This document shows positions 1 through 8,100 of a stretch of DNA of 22,511 bases, piece after piece. Position 1 is the first letter of the stretch; each line of letters starts with the position of its first letter. Below the pieces are notes generated by a model. It saw only the letters and a program-made list of their open reading frames with translations. It ran no database searches and was not told the DNA's origin. Made by a program: the position numbers and the translations under genes. This stretch comes from JAGFIY01 sp964499285. Its GTDB lineage: Bacteria > Bacteroidota > Ignavibacteria > Ignavibacteriales > Melioribacteraceae. The stretch is taken from positions 1 through 22,511 of the forward strand of contig CAZCLA010000044.1 of assembly GCA_964499285.1 (NCBI GenBank). The letters run 5' to 3'.

Positions 1-845
1 ACAACGTTATCCGAATTTGCCATGCATTCGATAATATTTCCTTTAAGATAAGCATGCGGAATTCCAGCCGGAGTAAAAATTGCTTCGTAAGATTTTAGTT
101 CAACATAATTAAACAGGAGGATTGAAATCAGACCAATGTCGATTCCATATATTTCATATTGATCTAAAAATAATTGTTCAATGTTTGTGCAAGTTTGTTT
201 TGCTCTTAAATTTTCTGCAAGAGAAAGGATGCACTGCTTCAGGGAGTTTTCATTTGAATTCATAATTGCTGAATAAATTTTTCTTAACAGATCATTTTTA
301 TGAGGATTGGAATCTCTCAAATCTTTTGCAGTATCTTTATCGAGTAGTGAATAAAGTTCACCATATGAGTTGAAAACTTTTCTTATTTCGTTTATCTCTT
401 TCAACCCAACAATTGCGCTGAGTTCATCGATTGCGATTGCAATTTCCGGCTTATGATTATTGTCCGGATAATTTTTCGGATCTCTTTGATGGAGAATTTT
501 CGCAAGTTTTTTATCGGGATGTGCTTGAATTGAAAGTGCTTCATTAATTGAAAGTACTTTAAGAAGAAACGGCATCTGTTTACCAAACTTTTTTACAACA
601 TTCTCTCCAAGAATTTCCACAGGATAATTAGCGATTAATTCAGCAAGCGCTTGTCGGCGCTCCTCGATTAAGACTTCCGACGGAGCTTTTGAGTGATCAC
701 CAATCCAGTATTCGGCATAAGGTAAGTCCCGCTCTGCGGTAACGCCTAACAACTTAGGGATAAAAGCATTTTCGTTTTTCGTCCCCCAATCATAATGTTG
801 AATCTTTCCGATTAGCTTATATGGTTTTGCAATGAAATTTTTCAT
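1..845 (-). CDS. manA: Mannose-6-phosphate isomerase, class I (3' end beyond window)
   Basis: Interconverts mannose-6-phosphate and fructose-6-phosphate in the cytoplasm. Translating the minus strand from the ATG at 845-843 gives 281 codons open to the window edge. Seen: an early QHYDWG segment (residues 16-21), SIQAHPDKKLA (105-115), NHKPEIAIA (130-138) and AGIPHAYLKGNIIECMANSDN (about 260-280). These are the hallmark type I PMI stretches and include the expected zinc ligands Q107, H109, E134 and H264. Type I enzymes are about 390-400 aa, so roughly 110 residues are missing beyond base 1. It is the last visible gene of the mannose operon, 24 bp after the CBM9-like gene, with no clear Shine-Dalgarno. 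The context fits: it would feed mannose released by GH47/GH92 and phosphorylated by the ROK kinase into glycolysis. Family assignment is very secure; the end of the gene cannot be seen. Confidence 0.95.
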   Translation of the reverse strand, partial: MKNFIAKPYKLIGKIQHYDWGTKNENAFIPKLLGVTAERDLPYAEYWIGDHSKAPSEVLIEERRQALAELIANYPVEILGENVVKKFGKQMPFLLKVLSINEALSIQAHPDKKLAKILHQRDPKNYPDNNHKPEIAIAIDELSAIVGLKEINEIRKVFNSYGELYSLLDKDTAKDLRDSNPHKNDLLRKIYSAIMNSNENSLKQCILSLAENLRAKQTCTNIEQLFLDQYEIYGIDIGLISILLFNYVELKSYEAIFTPAGIPHAYLKGNIIECMANSDNV

Positions 846-869
846 TTAGTGTTCACATATTTTTTACCA

Positions 870-1964
870 TTACTCTTCATTTGAGACGGAAACAATTTTA
901 CCGTCATCGTAAATTACATACTGCTTCCCGTTGAACTCAGCAGAGGCTTTATACCCAAAACTTGTTGACTCAATACTAATATTCAAATCTTCCGGACTCT
1001 TATAATTTTTAAGAACATCAATAGAAGAAGCATATTTATTACTCATTAAATAATAATTTTTCTGCGCATAATAAATTTTCCTAAGCTCCCATTTTACTAT
1101 TTCAGCAGGGTCAGGTATGAATTTCACTTTTTCTACGCCCGCACTTTTTTCAGAGAACTGAACATAACCCCACATCTCAGGGTAGTGCATCGCAATCAAG
1201 CCTTGCGGCGACCATGTCCAATTGTGTTCCGGCATAAGTTTGTTTGAAACATGATCGAGTTTTTTTCGATAAGTTCCGTTGACAATTTCCGTTTCCCACT
1301 GAACTCTTGAAAAATTCACCCTCCAAGTATCGCCATCTTTTGGAGGTAAATTAACCTCGGAAAGTTCTGAGAATGTTTTCCATGGAATTGCCGCTTCAAT
1401 CGTCCAACTTTCATCTTGATCCGAAGGATCATTATTAGTCCCATTAATTTTAACGGCGGTTTTTAAACCTTTAATATCCCAATCCGTAACGGCGGCATTT
1501 TTGATATCGCGGTATGGTTTTATCAGAAGTAAATCCCAAACAGTGTTGAATGCATTCATTTCCAACTCATAATAATAATGAGTATCACCATCGGGATCGA
1601 TAAAGATTTCAAAATCGTTGTCATAAAATATCACGGTGTCCCGTTCTCTAAGCGTTGCCCAAATATTATCTTCTTCGAGTTCAGCTGCGAAATAAAAATA
1701 TTCATCATCCCAAAGCATTTTAGCCCTTGTGATATGGTAGGGATCGGGCTTTAAATTTCCTTCTATATCGGTGAATTTTTCTGTCCAGTCTGCTGAATTC
1801 CATGCATCCTCATCTATGCTTCCGTCGATGATAATCTTTTGTGGAGATTGATAACAGACATAATTTTTCGGATTGAATTCAATTTGCGGAACCGGAAAAA
1901 TTTTCTGCTGAGAAAAACAACTCAACGGAAACAAAACAAATATATATAGGTAATTAAATTTCAT
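870..1964 (-). CDS. Secreted CBM9-like carbohydrate-binding protein
   Basis: 364 aa. The N-terminus is a signal peptide (MKFNYLYIFVLFPLSCFSQ, then QK); a Cys is present at position 16, but PLSC is a poor lipobox, so cleavage by signal peptidase I after CFS is more likely. Residues about 43-270 match the carbohydrate-binding family 9-like fold: IDGSIDEDAWNSA near 46-58, AKMLWDDEYFYFAAELEEDNIW at about 81-102, YDNDFEIFIDPDGD at 114-127, YYELEMNAFNTVWD at 131-144, WTIEAAIPW at 187-195 and WRVNFSRVQW at 214-223. Residues 270-364 are an extra C-terminal part without a recognisable domain. It probably holds or senses glycan outside the cytoplasm and has no visible catalytic signature. It lies 14 bp after the GH130 gene in the same operon. 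Related proteins often accompany glycoside hydrolases; the exact ligand is unknown. Confidence 0.85.
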   Translation of the reverse strand: MKFNYLYIFVLFPLSCFSQQKIFPVPQIEFNPKNYVCYQSPQKIIIDGSIDEDAWNSADWTEKFTDIEGNLKPDPYHITRAKMLWDDEYFYFAAELEEDNIWATLRERDTVIFYDNDFEIFIDPDGDTHYYYELEMNAFNTVWDLLLIKPYRDIKNAAVTDWDIKGLKTAVKINGTNNDPSDQDESWTIEAAIPWKTFSELSEVNLPPKDGDTWRVNFSRVQWETEIVNGTYRKKLDHVSNKLMPEHNWTWSPQGLIAMHYPEMWGYVQFSEKSAGVEKVKFIPDPAEIVKWELRKIYYAQKNYYLMSNKYASSIDVLKNYKSPEDLNISIESTSFGYKASAEFNGKQYVIYDDGKIVSVSNEE

Positions 1965-1978
1965 AAATGGACTATCGA

Positions 1979-2932
1979 TTATTCATAGCATTGGTTAATT
2001 AGTCTGGATATGTTTGAATATGCCAAACAAACGGATGTGTCCGCCGCACCGTAATAAAGTTTTACTTCTGACGATTCTTTAGCAAAACCCGCCTCATCAT
2101 ATTCTTCAACAATTAAACCGCTTGGAAAAATTACATTGGGCACTTGACCAGTAAGTTCATAGCTCTCCCGCGGTTCTAAAATATTTTGCGCACTTCTTGC
2201 AATAACTTTTGTGGGATCATTAAGATCGAGAAGCATAACTCCTGCTTGATAAACCGGCGAATAATGAAGCGCGATTCCGTGATATATATGCAGCCATCCC
2301 TTCTTTGTTTTGACGGGAGGAGGACCGCTGCCTATTAGTTCGTCCCAGTAATGAAAATTGCCAGCTGCGACAATTCCTAAACTTTCCCAATTAATTAGAT
2401 CGTTGGATTTTGAAAGTACAATTTGATTACCGGTTATTGGTCCGTTCTCAACTTTGATTTCGTTTGGTCGTTGAAGAAGATAGAAATTATTATCAAACTT
2501 TTCGGAAAACAGTACGCCGTTGCGTGAGTTATCCTCCCCTATTAATCCGATAAATTTTATTTTCTCAAAATCGGTTGTTGTAAACAATCCTATTCTACAA
2601 ACATTGTCAAAATCAAGAGAGTAAGTAACATATATTTTTGTTTCTATCACTGTAATTCTCGGATCGTAAATGTGGTGTACTTTTCCTTCAATGTGTTCTA
2701 AGCCTTCTAACTCAACGACTTCCGGAATTACCTTAAAGTCCTTACCATTGCTGCTTTCAGCAATCATCGAATATGTTTTCCTTCCGCGAGTCTGCACTCT
2801 TAGCAGCAATAAATATCTATCCTTTATTTTAACGGCAGCTGGGTTAAACACTGATGAAACATTACAAATTTCCTTTCCAACTTCTGGAATTGATTCTCTT
2901 GTTAAGATCGGGTTGCCGGAATATCGTTTCAT
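1979..2932 (-). CDS. GH130 family beta-1,4-mannoside phosphorylase
   Basis: 317 aa with no signal peptide (MKRYSGNPIL start), hence cytoplasmic. The five-bladed propeller glycosidase family GH130 is recognisable from FNPAAVKIKDRYLLLLRVQ (29-47), YDPRIT (89-94, with the expected catalytic Asp at D90), SRNGVLFSEK (136-145), GPPPVKTKKGWLHIYHG (203-219) and YYGAADTSVCLAY (293-305). Known GH130 phosphorylases split beta-mannosides such as Man-beta-1,4-GlcNAc or mannooligosaccharides with phosphate, giving mannose-1-phosphate. An Arg-rich loop (R45 area) and H218 resemble the phosphate site, so a phosphorylase is more likely than the hydrolase branch of the family. The ATG is 1 bp past the GH92 stop, and its ribosome site (CCGGAG) lies inside the last GH92 codons, implying translational coupling. 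Next to GH92 and GH47, Man-GlcNAc from N-glycan cores is the favoured substrate (inference); linear beta-mannan oligosaccharides are the alternative. Confidence 0.9.
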   Translation of the reverse strand: MKRYSGNPILTRESIPEVGKEICNVSSVFNPAAVKIKDRYLLLLRVQTRGRKTYSMIAESSNGKDFKVIPEVVELEGLEHIEGKVHHIYDPRITVIETKIYVTYSLDFDNVCRIGLFTTTDFEKIKFIGLIGEDNSRNGVLFSEKFDNNFYLLQRPNEIKVENGPITGNQIVLSKSNDLINWESLGIVAAGNFHYWDELIGSGPPPVKTKKGWLHIYHGIALHYSPVYQAGVMLLDLNDPTKVIARSAQNILEPRESYELTGQVPNVIFPSGLIVEEYDEAGFAKESSEVKLYYGAADTSVCLAYSNISRLINQCYE

Positions 2933-2933
2933 T

Positions 2934-4769
2934 TTATATCTCCGGATTTATTAGAACAAACTCTAAATTACCACCATTCAATATTTCCGAATGCAAAATA
3001 TAATTTCGATCAAGTTTATTACCGTTTAATACTATAGATTCAACATTGCTGTTTTTGCTTAGTCCTTCACATTCTATCACAAATTCAGTATCGCTGTTAA
3101 TTTCGATTACAATCTTTTCAAAAGCAGGAATACCGAACCAGTACTTTCCATCAGCAGGATTAACCGGATAAAAACCAAGTGAAGAAAAAACATACCAAGC
3201 AGACATCTGCCCGCAATCGTCATTTCCCGCAAGTCCGTCGGGAGAGGCTTTATACATCGTTTGCATAATCTGTTTTATTCTTTCTTCGCCTTTCTTTTTT
3301 TGATTTGTGAANNNNNNNNNNNNNNNNNNNNNNNNNNNNNNNNNNNNNNNNNNNNNNNNNNNNNNNNNNNNNNNNNNNNNNNNNNNNNNNNNNNNNNNNN
3401 NNNNNNNNNNNGGGATGTAACCATATTTCTTGAATTGATCTAATCCAAACTTATCCTGCATTGCTGAAGCTTTCATCGATTGATAAATTTTTTCGGGATC
3501 GGCATTTGTAATTCTTTTTTTGTAAGCATCGTAGATAACAGGAACTGCGTGATAACCAATCATCACATCTGTTTCGTTTGATTGGAGATCCCAGGTTGGA
3601 AGAAGTCCGTACTCATCATAAAAACTGAGCATTGAGTGAATAAAATCATTGACAATTTCCGGTTTCAAAATTGTAAGCAGAGGATGCAGCGCTCTGAAAG
3701 TATCCCACAAAGAAAAGAGAGTATATTTAGTATATCCTTCTGTTCTATGAATCAAACTGTCTGCGCCGGTATATTGGTTATTGGCATCCTCGAATAGCGT
3801 TGGGGCGATCATACTGTGGTAAAGAGCGGTATAAAATATTTTTTTCTTCTCTTCGTTGTCCGATTGAATTTTTACTTTCGACAATTCTTTTGCCCACAAA
3901 TGCGAAGCTGATTTTTTATAATAATCAAATTCCCATGACGTTGCTTCCGTTAAAATGTTTTCGAAGGCTCCGTCAATACTTGCAGAAGAGATAGATACTT
4001 TTATTAATAACTGAGTTTCTTCTCTAAGATCAAATGAGAAAACAGCTTCAGTCTTTTCTCCTTCAATAAGATTTTCTTCAGTTTCAATTTTCTCCTTAAA
4101 TAATTTTGCGGTGAACGGTTTCGAAAATTCCATCGCAAAATAAACAGGCTGGTATCGCGCCCAACCTTTAGAAATTCTGTGCCCAACGACTGTTATACTG
4201 TCGATAATTTCTATTTTAGTATCAACCGCTCTGTCAAAATTTTGTGAATACCCTAGATCTAGAAGAATCTTCCCTGTATCATTTCCCTCAAATGTGTAGC
4301 GGTGAATCCCGACTCTTTCGGTAACAGTCAACTCTGCTTTAATACTATCATTTTTCAAAAAGACCGAGTAATATCCGGGCTCTACTGTCTCATCGACGTG
4401 TTTATAAATTGAATGAACACGGTTAAACTTGTTTTCTGCGCTTGCGGGATATTCCGAATTGAACGGCATGATAAGTATATCCAGAAGATCCCCCACACCA
4501 GTTCCACTTAGGTGTGTGTGACTGAAGCCCAGCAGAACCGAATCCGAGTAATGATAACCCGAAGTCCAATCCCAGCCTTTAGAGGGATTATCCGGACTTA
4601 ACTGAATCATACCGAATGGTACAGCTGCACCAGGGAAAGTATGTCCATGTCCTCCCGTTCCAATAAAGGGATCAACATAATTTGTGTATTGCGCATCTCC
4701 GCCACCTGAACATCCAAAGAGAAACAATGCACAAAAATAGAAAGATTTTAAGTATTTAATATTAATCAT
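2934..4769 (-). CDS. GH92 family exo-alpha-mannosidase lipoprotein, interrupted by an assembly gap
   Basis: Calcium-dependent inverting alpha-mannosidase family. The N-terminus ends in LFGC (Cys20) followed by SGGGDAQ, a probable lipoprotein signal. GH92 signatures: YVDPFIGTGGHGHTFPGAAVPFGMIQLSPDN just after the signal, GWDWTSGYHYSD, GFSHTHLSGTGVGD, SLWDTFRALHPLLT in the middle and GNDDCGQMSAWYVFSSLGFYPVNP near the C-terminus (catalytic-base region). A 100-N gap (3312-3411) replaces the part that normally carries the YxEGNAWQY and HGNEPSHH motifs. The printed ORF is 611 residues including 34 unknowns, whereas GH92 proteins are commonly about 700-780, so the true gap is probably several hundred bases. 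In-frame continuity across the Ns may be luck. Residues directly after the gap (FTNQKKKGEER) fit the family poorly, so contig-end errors are possible. The start overlaps the symporter stop by 8 bp (ATGATTAA). Probable role: trims alpha-linked mannose from glycans at the cell surface or periplasm. Confidence 0.93.
   Translation of the reverse strand: MINIKYLKSFYFCALFLFGCSGGGDAQYTNYVDPFIGTGGHGHTFPGAAVPFGMIQLSPDNPSKGWDWTSGYHYSDSVLLGFSHTHLSGTGVGDLLDILIMPFNSEYPASAENKFNRVHSIYKHVDETVEPGYYSVFLKNDSIKAELTVTERVGIHRYTFEGNDTGKILLDLGYSQNFDRAVDTKIEIIDSITVVGHRISKGWARYQPVYFAMEFSKPFTAKLFKEKIETEENLIEGEKTEAVFSFDLREETQLLIKVSISSASIDGAFENILTEATSWEFDYYKKSASHLWAKELSKVKIQSDNEEKKKIFYTALYHSMIAPTLFEDANNQYTGADSLIHRTEGYTKYTLFSLWDTFRALHPLLTILKPEIVNDFIHSMLSFYDEYGLLPTWDLQSNETDVMIGYHAVPVIYDAYKKRITNADPEKIYQSMKASAMQDKFGLDQFKKYGYIXXXXXXXXXXXXXXXXXXXXXXXXXXXXXXXXXXFTNQKKKGEERIKQIMQTMYKASPDGLAGNDDCGQMSAWYVFSSLGFYPVNPADGKYWFGIPAFEKIVIEINSDTEFVIECEGLSKNSNVESIVLNGNKLDRNYILHSEILNGGNLEFVLINPEI
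3312..3411. other. Assembly gap (100 N) inside the GH92 gene
   Basis: Exactly 100 unknown bases, the usual placeholder length. It falls where GH92 proteins carry essential catalytic and sugar-binding motifs, and the flanking coding parts are together about 150 residues short of a normal family member. The real missing length is therefore probably near 400-550 bp (inference). Confidence 0.98.
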
Positions 4770-6708
4770 TGCTTTTATCTGTATTATTTAGTAGAACACC
4801 ATCATCATCATAATCCCGTTTGAGAACATTTAATCTTCTGAACATTTCCTTCGCGTCTATTGTGCCGCCGATTGCGAACCAGACAACAATAATAATTGAA
4901 ACCGCTATATTTATATAGACAAATATTTCCCAAAACTTGATCCAGATGTTGTCACCAACATCGTTAGTGAGATTATAAATCGTACCAATTATAAAAACAA
5001 TAGTCCACAAGAATGTCCATGTATAAGCAGCAATATAAATTACTTTATCACCGGTTGTAAACTCTTTCCCCATCCCAAAAACTTTCCAGCCTTTCATTGG
5101 TTCTTTGTTTACGACTTTCAAATCATTTTCAATTTGATACTTGCCTCGATGAAGCAATTTATCAAGATTATAATCTTTCTTTCCTGAAGCCAAAGAAATC
5201 ACAATATAGATGAGAGAAGAAACTGCCATTGCTATTCCCCAAAACATCTGACCGTTTATAGGAAAGTTAGGAATAGATTCGTTAATAATCAGTCCTCCTA
5301 TTGAAAGCACAGCACCGGTTATCATCGCACTCCAAGCACCGGCAGCAGTTCCTTTTTTCCAATACAATCCTCCAATAATTACAGCCCCCGAACCGCCGAC
5401 AAAAATAGAGCCAGTAATAGCAAAGAACAGAAAAATATACTGTGTTTGATTAAAGAACATACTGAAAAGGAACAAGAAGAGAGCGACACCAAGAATGGAA
5501 AATTTTAAGTAACGAATATGAGTTTTGTGATCGAGCTTCTTTTTTGAAAACGGAAGAAGAACATCCTGTATAAAAATACTTGCCCAGGAATGCATATAAG
5601 TATCGTGGGTGCTGATAAATGCCGCAATCATTATCGCTGCGAATGAACCTATCAATCCTACAGGAAGCAGCTTTGTTAAAACAAGCGGCACCGTCAACTG
5701 AACTCTAACGGTTTCTTCTTCAACACCGTTTAATATCGGTTCTATCGAGGTGACAATCCAACTGAAATCCGCGTGATGCATTACAGTGTAAGCAACTACG
5801 GGAATAAAATATAAAAACAAGCTCCATTGCGGAATATTTCTAAAATTTCCGAGCACTTCCGCCATCTTTGCTTCGTGGGGAGTTCTAGCCGAGGTGTATG
5901 AACCTTGGGGACCCTGCCATGAAAGTTTTCCGTAAAAAATTCCAATCATCCCGATAAAGAAATACCAAAAATTGAAATCTTCTACTTTGCTTGTTTTAAA
6001 TGGATTAATAAGAGACGCATCTTTTGGCGCGATTGAAACAGCTTCAAATATTGTTTGCCAGTCAATTATTATTACAAAATAAACAGCGATTATAACAAAG
6101 ACAGCATTTACAAAAAGTCCTTGTATAAAATCGGCGACTATTACAGAAATCTGCCCCCCCGAAAAAACAAAAAACAACGAGATTGATAGAAGAATCAATA
6201 CAACTGTTGCAAATGTTGAAATTTCGATTCCCAAAAAATTATAAGTACTTGGCAAGCCGATGAAGTAAACGAAAAACCTTGCGCCAACTATTGGGAAGAG
6301 TCCAAAATTTATAATTCCCGAAATGAATGCAAGTATTCCGGCAAAAATTCTGAAGTTTTTGCTGTAACGCATTTCAAAAAACTGAGCCATCGTCATTGCA
6401 CGAGTTTGACGAAACCTATAAACAACCCAACCGGATACGGTTATTATTAGTATCACCAATCCGTTTGTGAACTCCCACCATCTTAGAGCGAAGCCGGAGA
6501 TGAAGTTTACTTCTAACATTCCGACAATCGTAATTGCTCCAAGCTGTGCCATCCCAAATGACATACTAATTAGATAACGACCTGCGGTTCTGCCTGCTGT
6601 TAGAAAATCCGAAACACTTTTCATTAACTTCTTTGTGTAAAGAACTCCCCACAACATTATACCGATCATTAAAAGAATAATCAGCCAATCAATGAGATGA
6701 AGATTCAT
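4762..6708 (-). CDS. Sodium/solute symporter (SSS family), probable sugar importer
   Basis: 648 aa with about 14 hydrophobic segments, typical of the larger SSS/SLC5 transporters that couple solute uptake to sodium. The first helix (residues 6-24) is followed by the family segment SVSDFLTAGRTAGRYLISMSFG (about 31-52), which resembles the FFLAGR-type motif. Further signatures are LSWQGPQGSYTSARTPHEAKMAE (with the conserved GPQG) and FAAIMIAAFISTHDTYMHSWASIFIQD, the helix-8-like sodium-site stretch. A hydrophilic loop near 500-560 precedes two last helices. It lies 12 bp after the GH47 gene and overlaps GH92 by 8 bp. Substrate cannot be read from sequence; position among mannosidases suggests mannose or a mannose-containing oligosaccharide. 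The start lies in an (ATGA)3 ladder (6705-6716), and only the most downstream ATG opens the long frame. Confidence 0.92.
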   Translation of the reverse strand: MNLHLIDWLIILLMIGIMLWGVLYTKKLMKSVSDFLTAGRTAGRYLISMSFGMAQLGAITIVGMLEVNFISGFALRWWEFTNGLVILIITVSGWVVYRFRQTRAMTMAQFFEMRYSKNFRIFAGILAFISGIINFGLFPIVGARFFVYFIGLPSTYNFLGIEISTFATVVLILLSISLFFVFSGGQISVIVADFIQGLFVNAVFVIIAVYFVIIIDWQTIFEAVSIAPKDASLINPFKTSKVEDFNFWYFFIGMIGIFYGKLSWQGPQGSYTSARTPHEAKMAEVLGNFRNIPQWSLFLYFIPVVAYTVMHHADFSWIVTSIEPILNGVEEETVRVQLTVPLVLTKLLPVGLIGSFAAIMIAAFISTHDTYMHSWASIFIQDVLLPFSKKKLDHKTHIRYLKFSILGVALFLFLFSMFFNQTQYIFLFFAITGSIFVGGSGAVIIGGLYWKKGTAAGAWSAMITGAVLSIGGLIINESIPNFPINGQMFWGIAMAVSSLIYIVISLASGKKDYNLDKLLHRGKYQIENDLKVVNKEPMKGWKVFGMGKEFTTGDKVIYIAAYTWTFLWTIVFIIGTIYNLTNDVGDNIWIKFWEIFVYINIAVSIIIVVWFAIGGTIDAKEMFRRLNVLKRDYDDDGVLLNNTDKSND

Positions 6709-6720
6709 TCATTCATCCGT

Positions 6721-8088
6721 TTATTTCATCATGGATTTTTTGAAGGGATGTGCTTCTGTGTTGAATATAACCGAATTAAAATCCAACGTTTCTTCGGGAG
6801 CAAAAATCAAATAGAGATATTTCAGAGTTTCCGCAAGGAAAAAACTTTCCATATTATCGGACTGCTTTTTTGTTATCACGCTTTCAAGATGTGCAAATCC
6901 TTCATCGGCTTTGCAATATTTAATAAGACTTTCATAATAAACAACACCCATTTGCAGATACTTATCATTGTTTGTTAAACGGTAAAGGTAATAAGCCGAT
7001 TCAATATTTTCTGGTCTCAAATAATATGCTTCGGAAAGAACCTTATCCGCAGCATAATCATATTGCTCCGGCTCAATTCCGTAAAGATTCCACATCCAAA
7101 AACAGCTTTCATGCAAAGCTTCGGCTCTTTCAATATCTCCGTTAAGAGCAAGCACTGCCGGAAAGAAAGCATCAAGCGCTCCAAACTGGGTTCTTAATCT
7201 TTCACCGGTTTCCATGTTTACGTGGGAATACCATAGTCTTCCATCAACTTCGTCCGCAAGATATTTATTTATTCCTTCGATAGATTTGTTGAATGCATCC
7301 AGCATTTCAACATCATCGAATAATATTGCTGCCTTCAGCAAATATTCATAATATGAATCAATCATTCCGCTTATGTGCGAATCTTTATTAATCCATTCTC
7401 CGGTTTCTACATTTATTGTTGTCCCGACTAACCCTAGTGAAGAACTGCGTTTAGCTAATTCCAACATTCCTTTTCTTACCTTCTCAAAATATTTGGGATC
7501 GCCTGTTAATTTACTAACGGCACCGAACTCGAGAATGAGAGTCCCAATTTCTGCAGGATTATTAATCTCGCCTCTTGTCTTTCCGGTTTTAAGATTGATA
7601 AAAGTATATGGCATTCCTGTCGGCGAATCAAACACGGGAAGAAGTCTATCTGCAAGATCAACGGCAAGGTTCTTAAAACGTTCATCACCGTCCCACATAT
7701 ATGCAGAAATCAATCCGCCTAGAAGTCTTATCGTTATTTCAAAGTTCTGGACTTCAAGATCGTGATCAAAAGAAAGATTATTAAAAATAAGTTCCTTCGC
7801 TTCTTCTGCCTCGGAAATAAATCCCATCAAAATCATTGTATCGAAAGCGTCTACCGGAGTCATCAACAGCGATACTTTATGCCAATCGTGATAGGTTTTG
7901 CTCAACGGTTTCAAGGCATCGTGACCCCATGCATATTTTTTGTAAGCGTTCCACGAATCCAGAAAAGCACTTTTTATTTTTTCGGCAAACTTATGCTTAT
8001 CAATTTGAGTTTTTGTTTGCGAAAGGATGTTGTTCGAAAAAATTACAAACATAAAAAGCAAAGTGAATGAAATTATTTTTTTGTTCAT
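6721..8088 (-). CDS. Secreted GH47 family alpha-1,2-mannosidase
   Basis: 455 aa: signal peptide (residues 1 to about 23, ending ILSQ) and then a full (alpha/alpha)7-barrel GH47 domain. This is the class I mannosidase family best known from eukaryotic ER/Golgi N-glycan trimming. Visible signatures: TPVDAFDTMILMG (77-89), FEITIRLLGGLISAY (116-130, acid-type E117), ADRLLPVFDSPTGMPY (146-161), GTLILEFGAVSKLTGDPKY (182-200), DSYYEYLLKAA (244-254, D244), YYLRPENIESAYYLYR (355-370, E360), DNMESFFLAETLKYLYLIF (411-429) and FNTEAHP (442-448), where T444 matches the calcium-binding Thr. All key residues are kept, so it should be an active Ca-dependent inverting alpha-1,2-mannosidase acting in the periplasm or outside. 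It sits 12 bp after the ROK kinase and 12 bp before the symporter. Bacterial GH47 proteins are known but uncommon; next to GH92 and GH130 it points to high-mannose glycans. Confidence 0.95.
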   Translation of the reverse strand: MNKKIISFTLLFMFVIFSNNILSQTKTQIDKHKFAEKIKSAFLDSWNAYKKYAWGHDALKPLSKTYHDWHKVSLLMTPVDAFDTMILMGFISEAEEAKELIFNNLSFDHDLEVQNFEITIRLLGGLISAYMWDGDERFKNLAVDLADRLLPVFDSPTGMPYTFINLKTGKTRGEINNPAEIGTLILEFGAVSKLTGDPKYFEKVRKGMLELAKRSSSLGLVGTTINVETGEWINKDSHISGMIDSYYEYLLKAAILFDDVEMLDAFNKSIEGINKYLADEVDGRLWYSHVNMETGERLRTQFGALDAFFPAVLALNGDIERAEALHESCFWMWNLYGIEPEQYDYAADKVLSEAYYLRPENIESAYYLYRLTNNDKYLQMGVVYYESLIKYCKADEGFAHLESVITKKQSDNMESFFLAETLKYLYLIFAPEETLDFNSVIFNTEAHPFKKSMMK

Positions 8089-8100
8089 TGAAAACCCGCT

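Noticed and set aside
3261..3443. Plus-strand ORF across the N gap
   Set aside because: It is built mostly of Ns and lies antisense to a clear GH92 gene.
6697..8070. Several plus-strand ORFs of 60-130 codons over the GH47 gene
   Set aside because: They are antisense shadows: no ribosome sites, no recognisable domains, and a strong conserved gene on the other strand.
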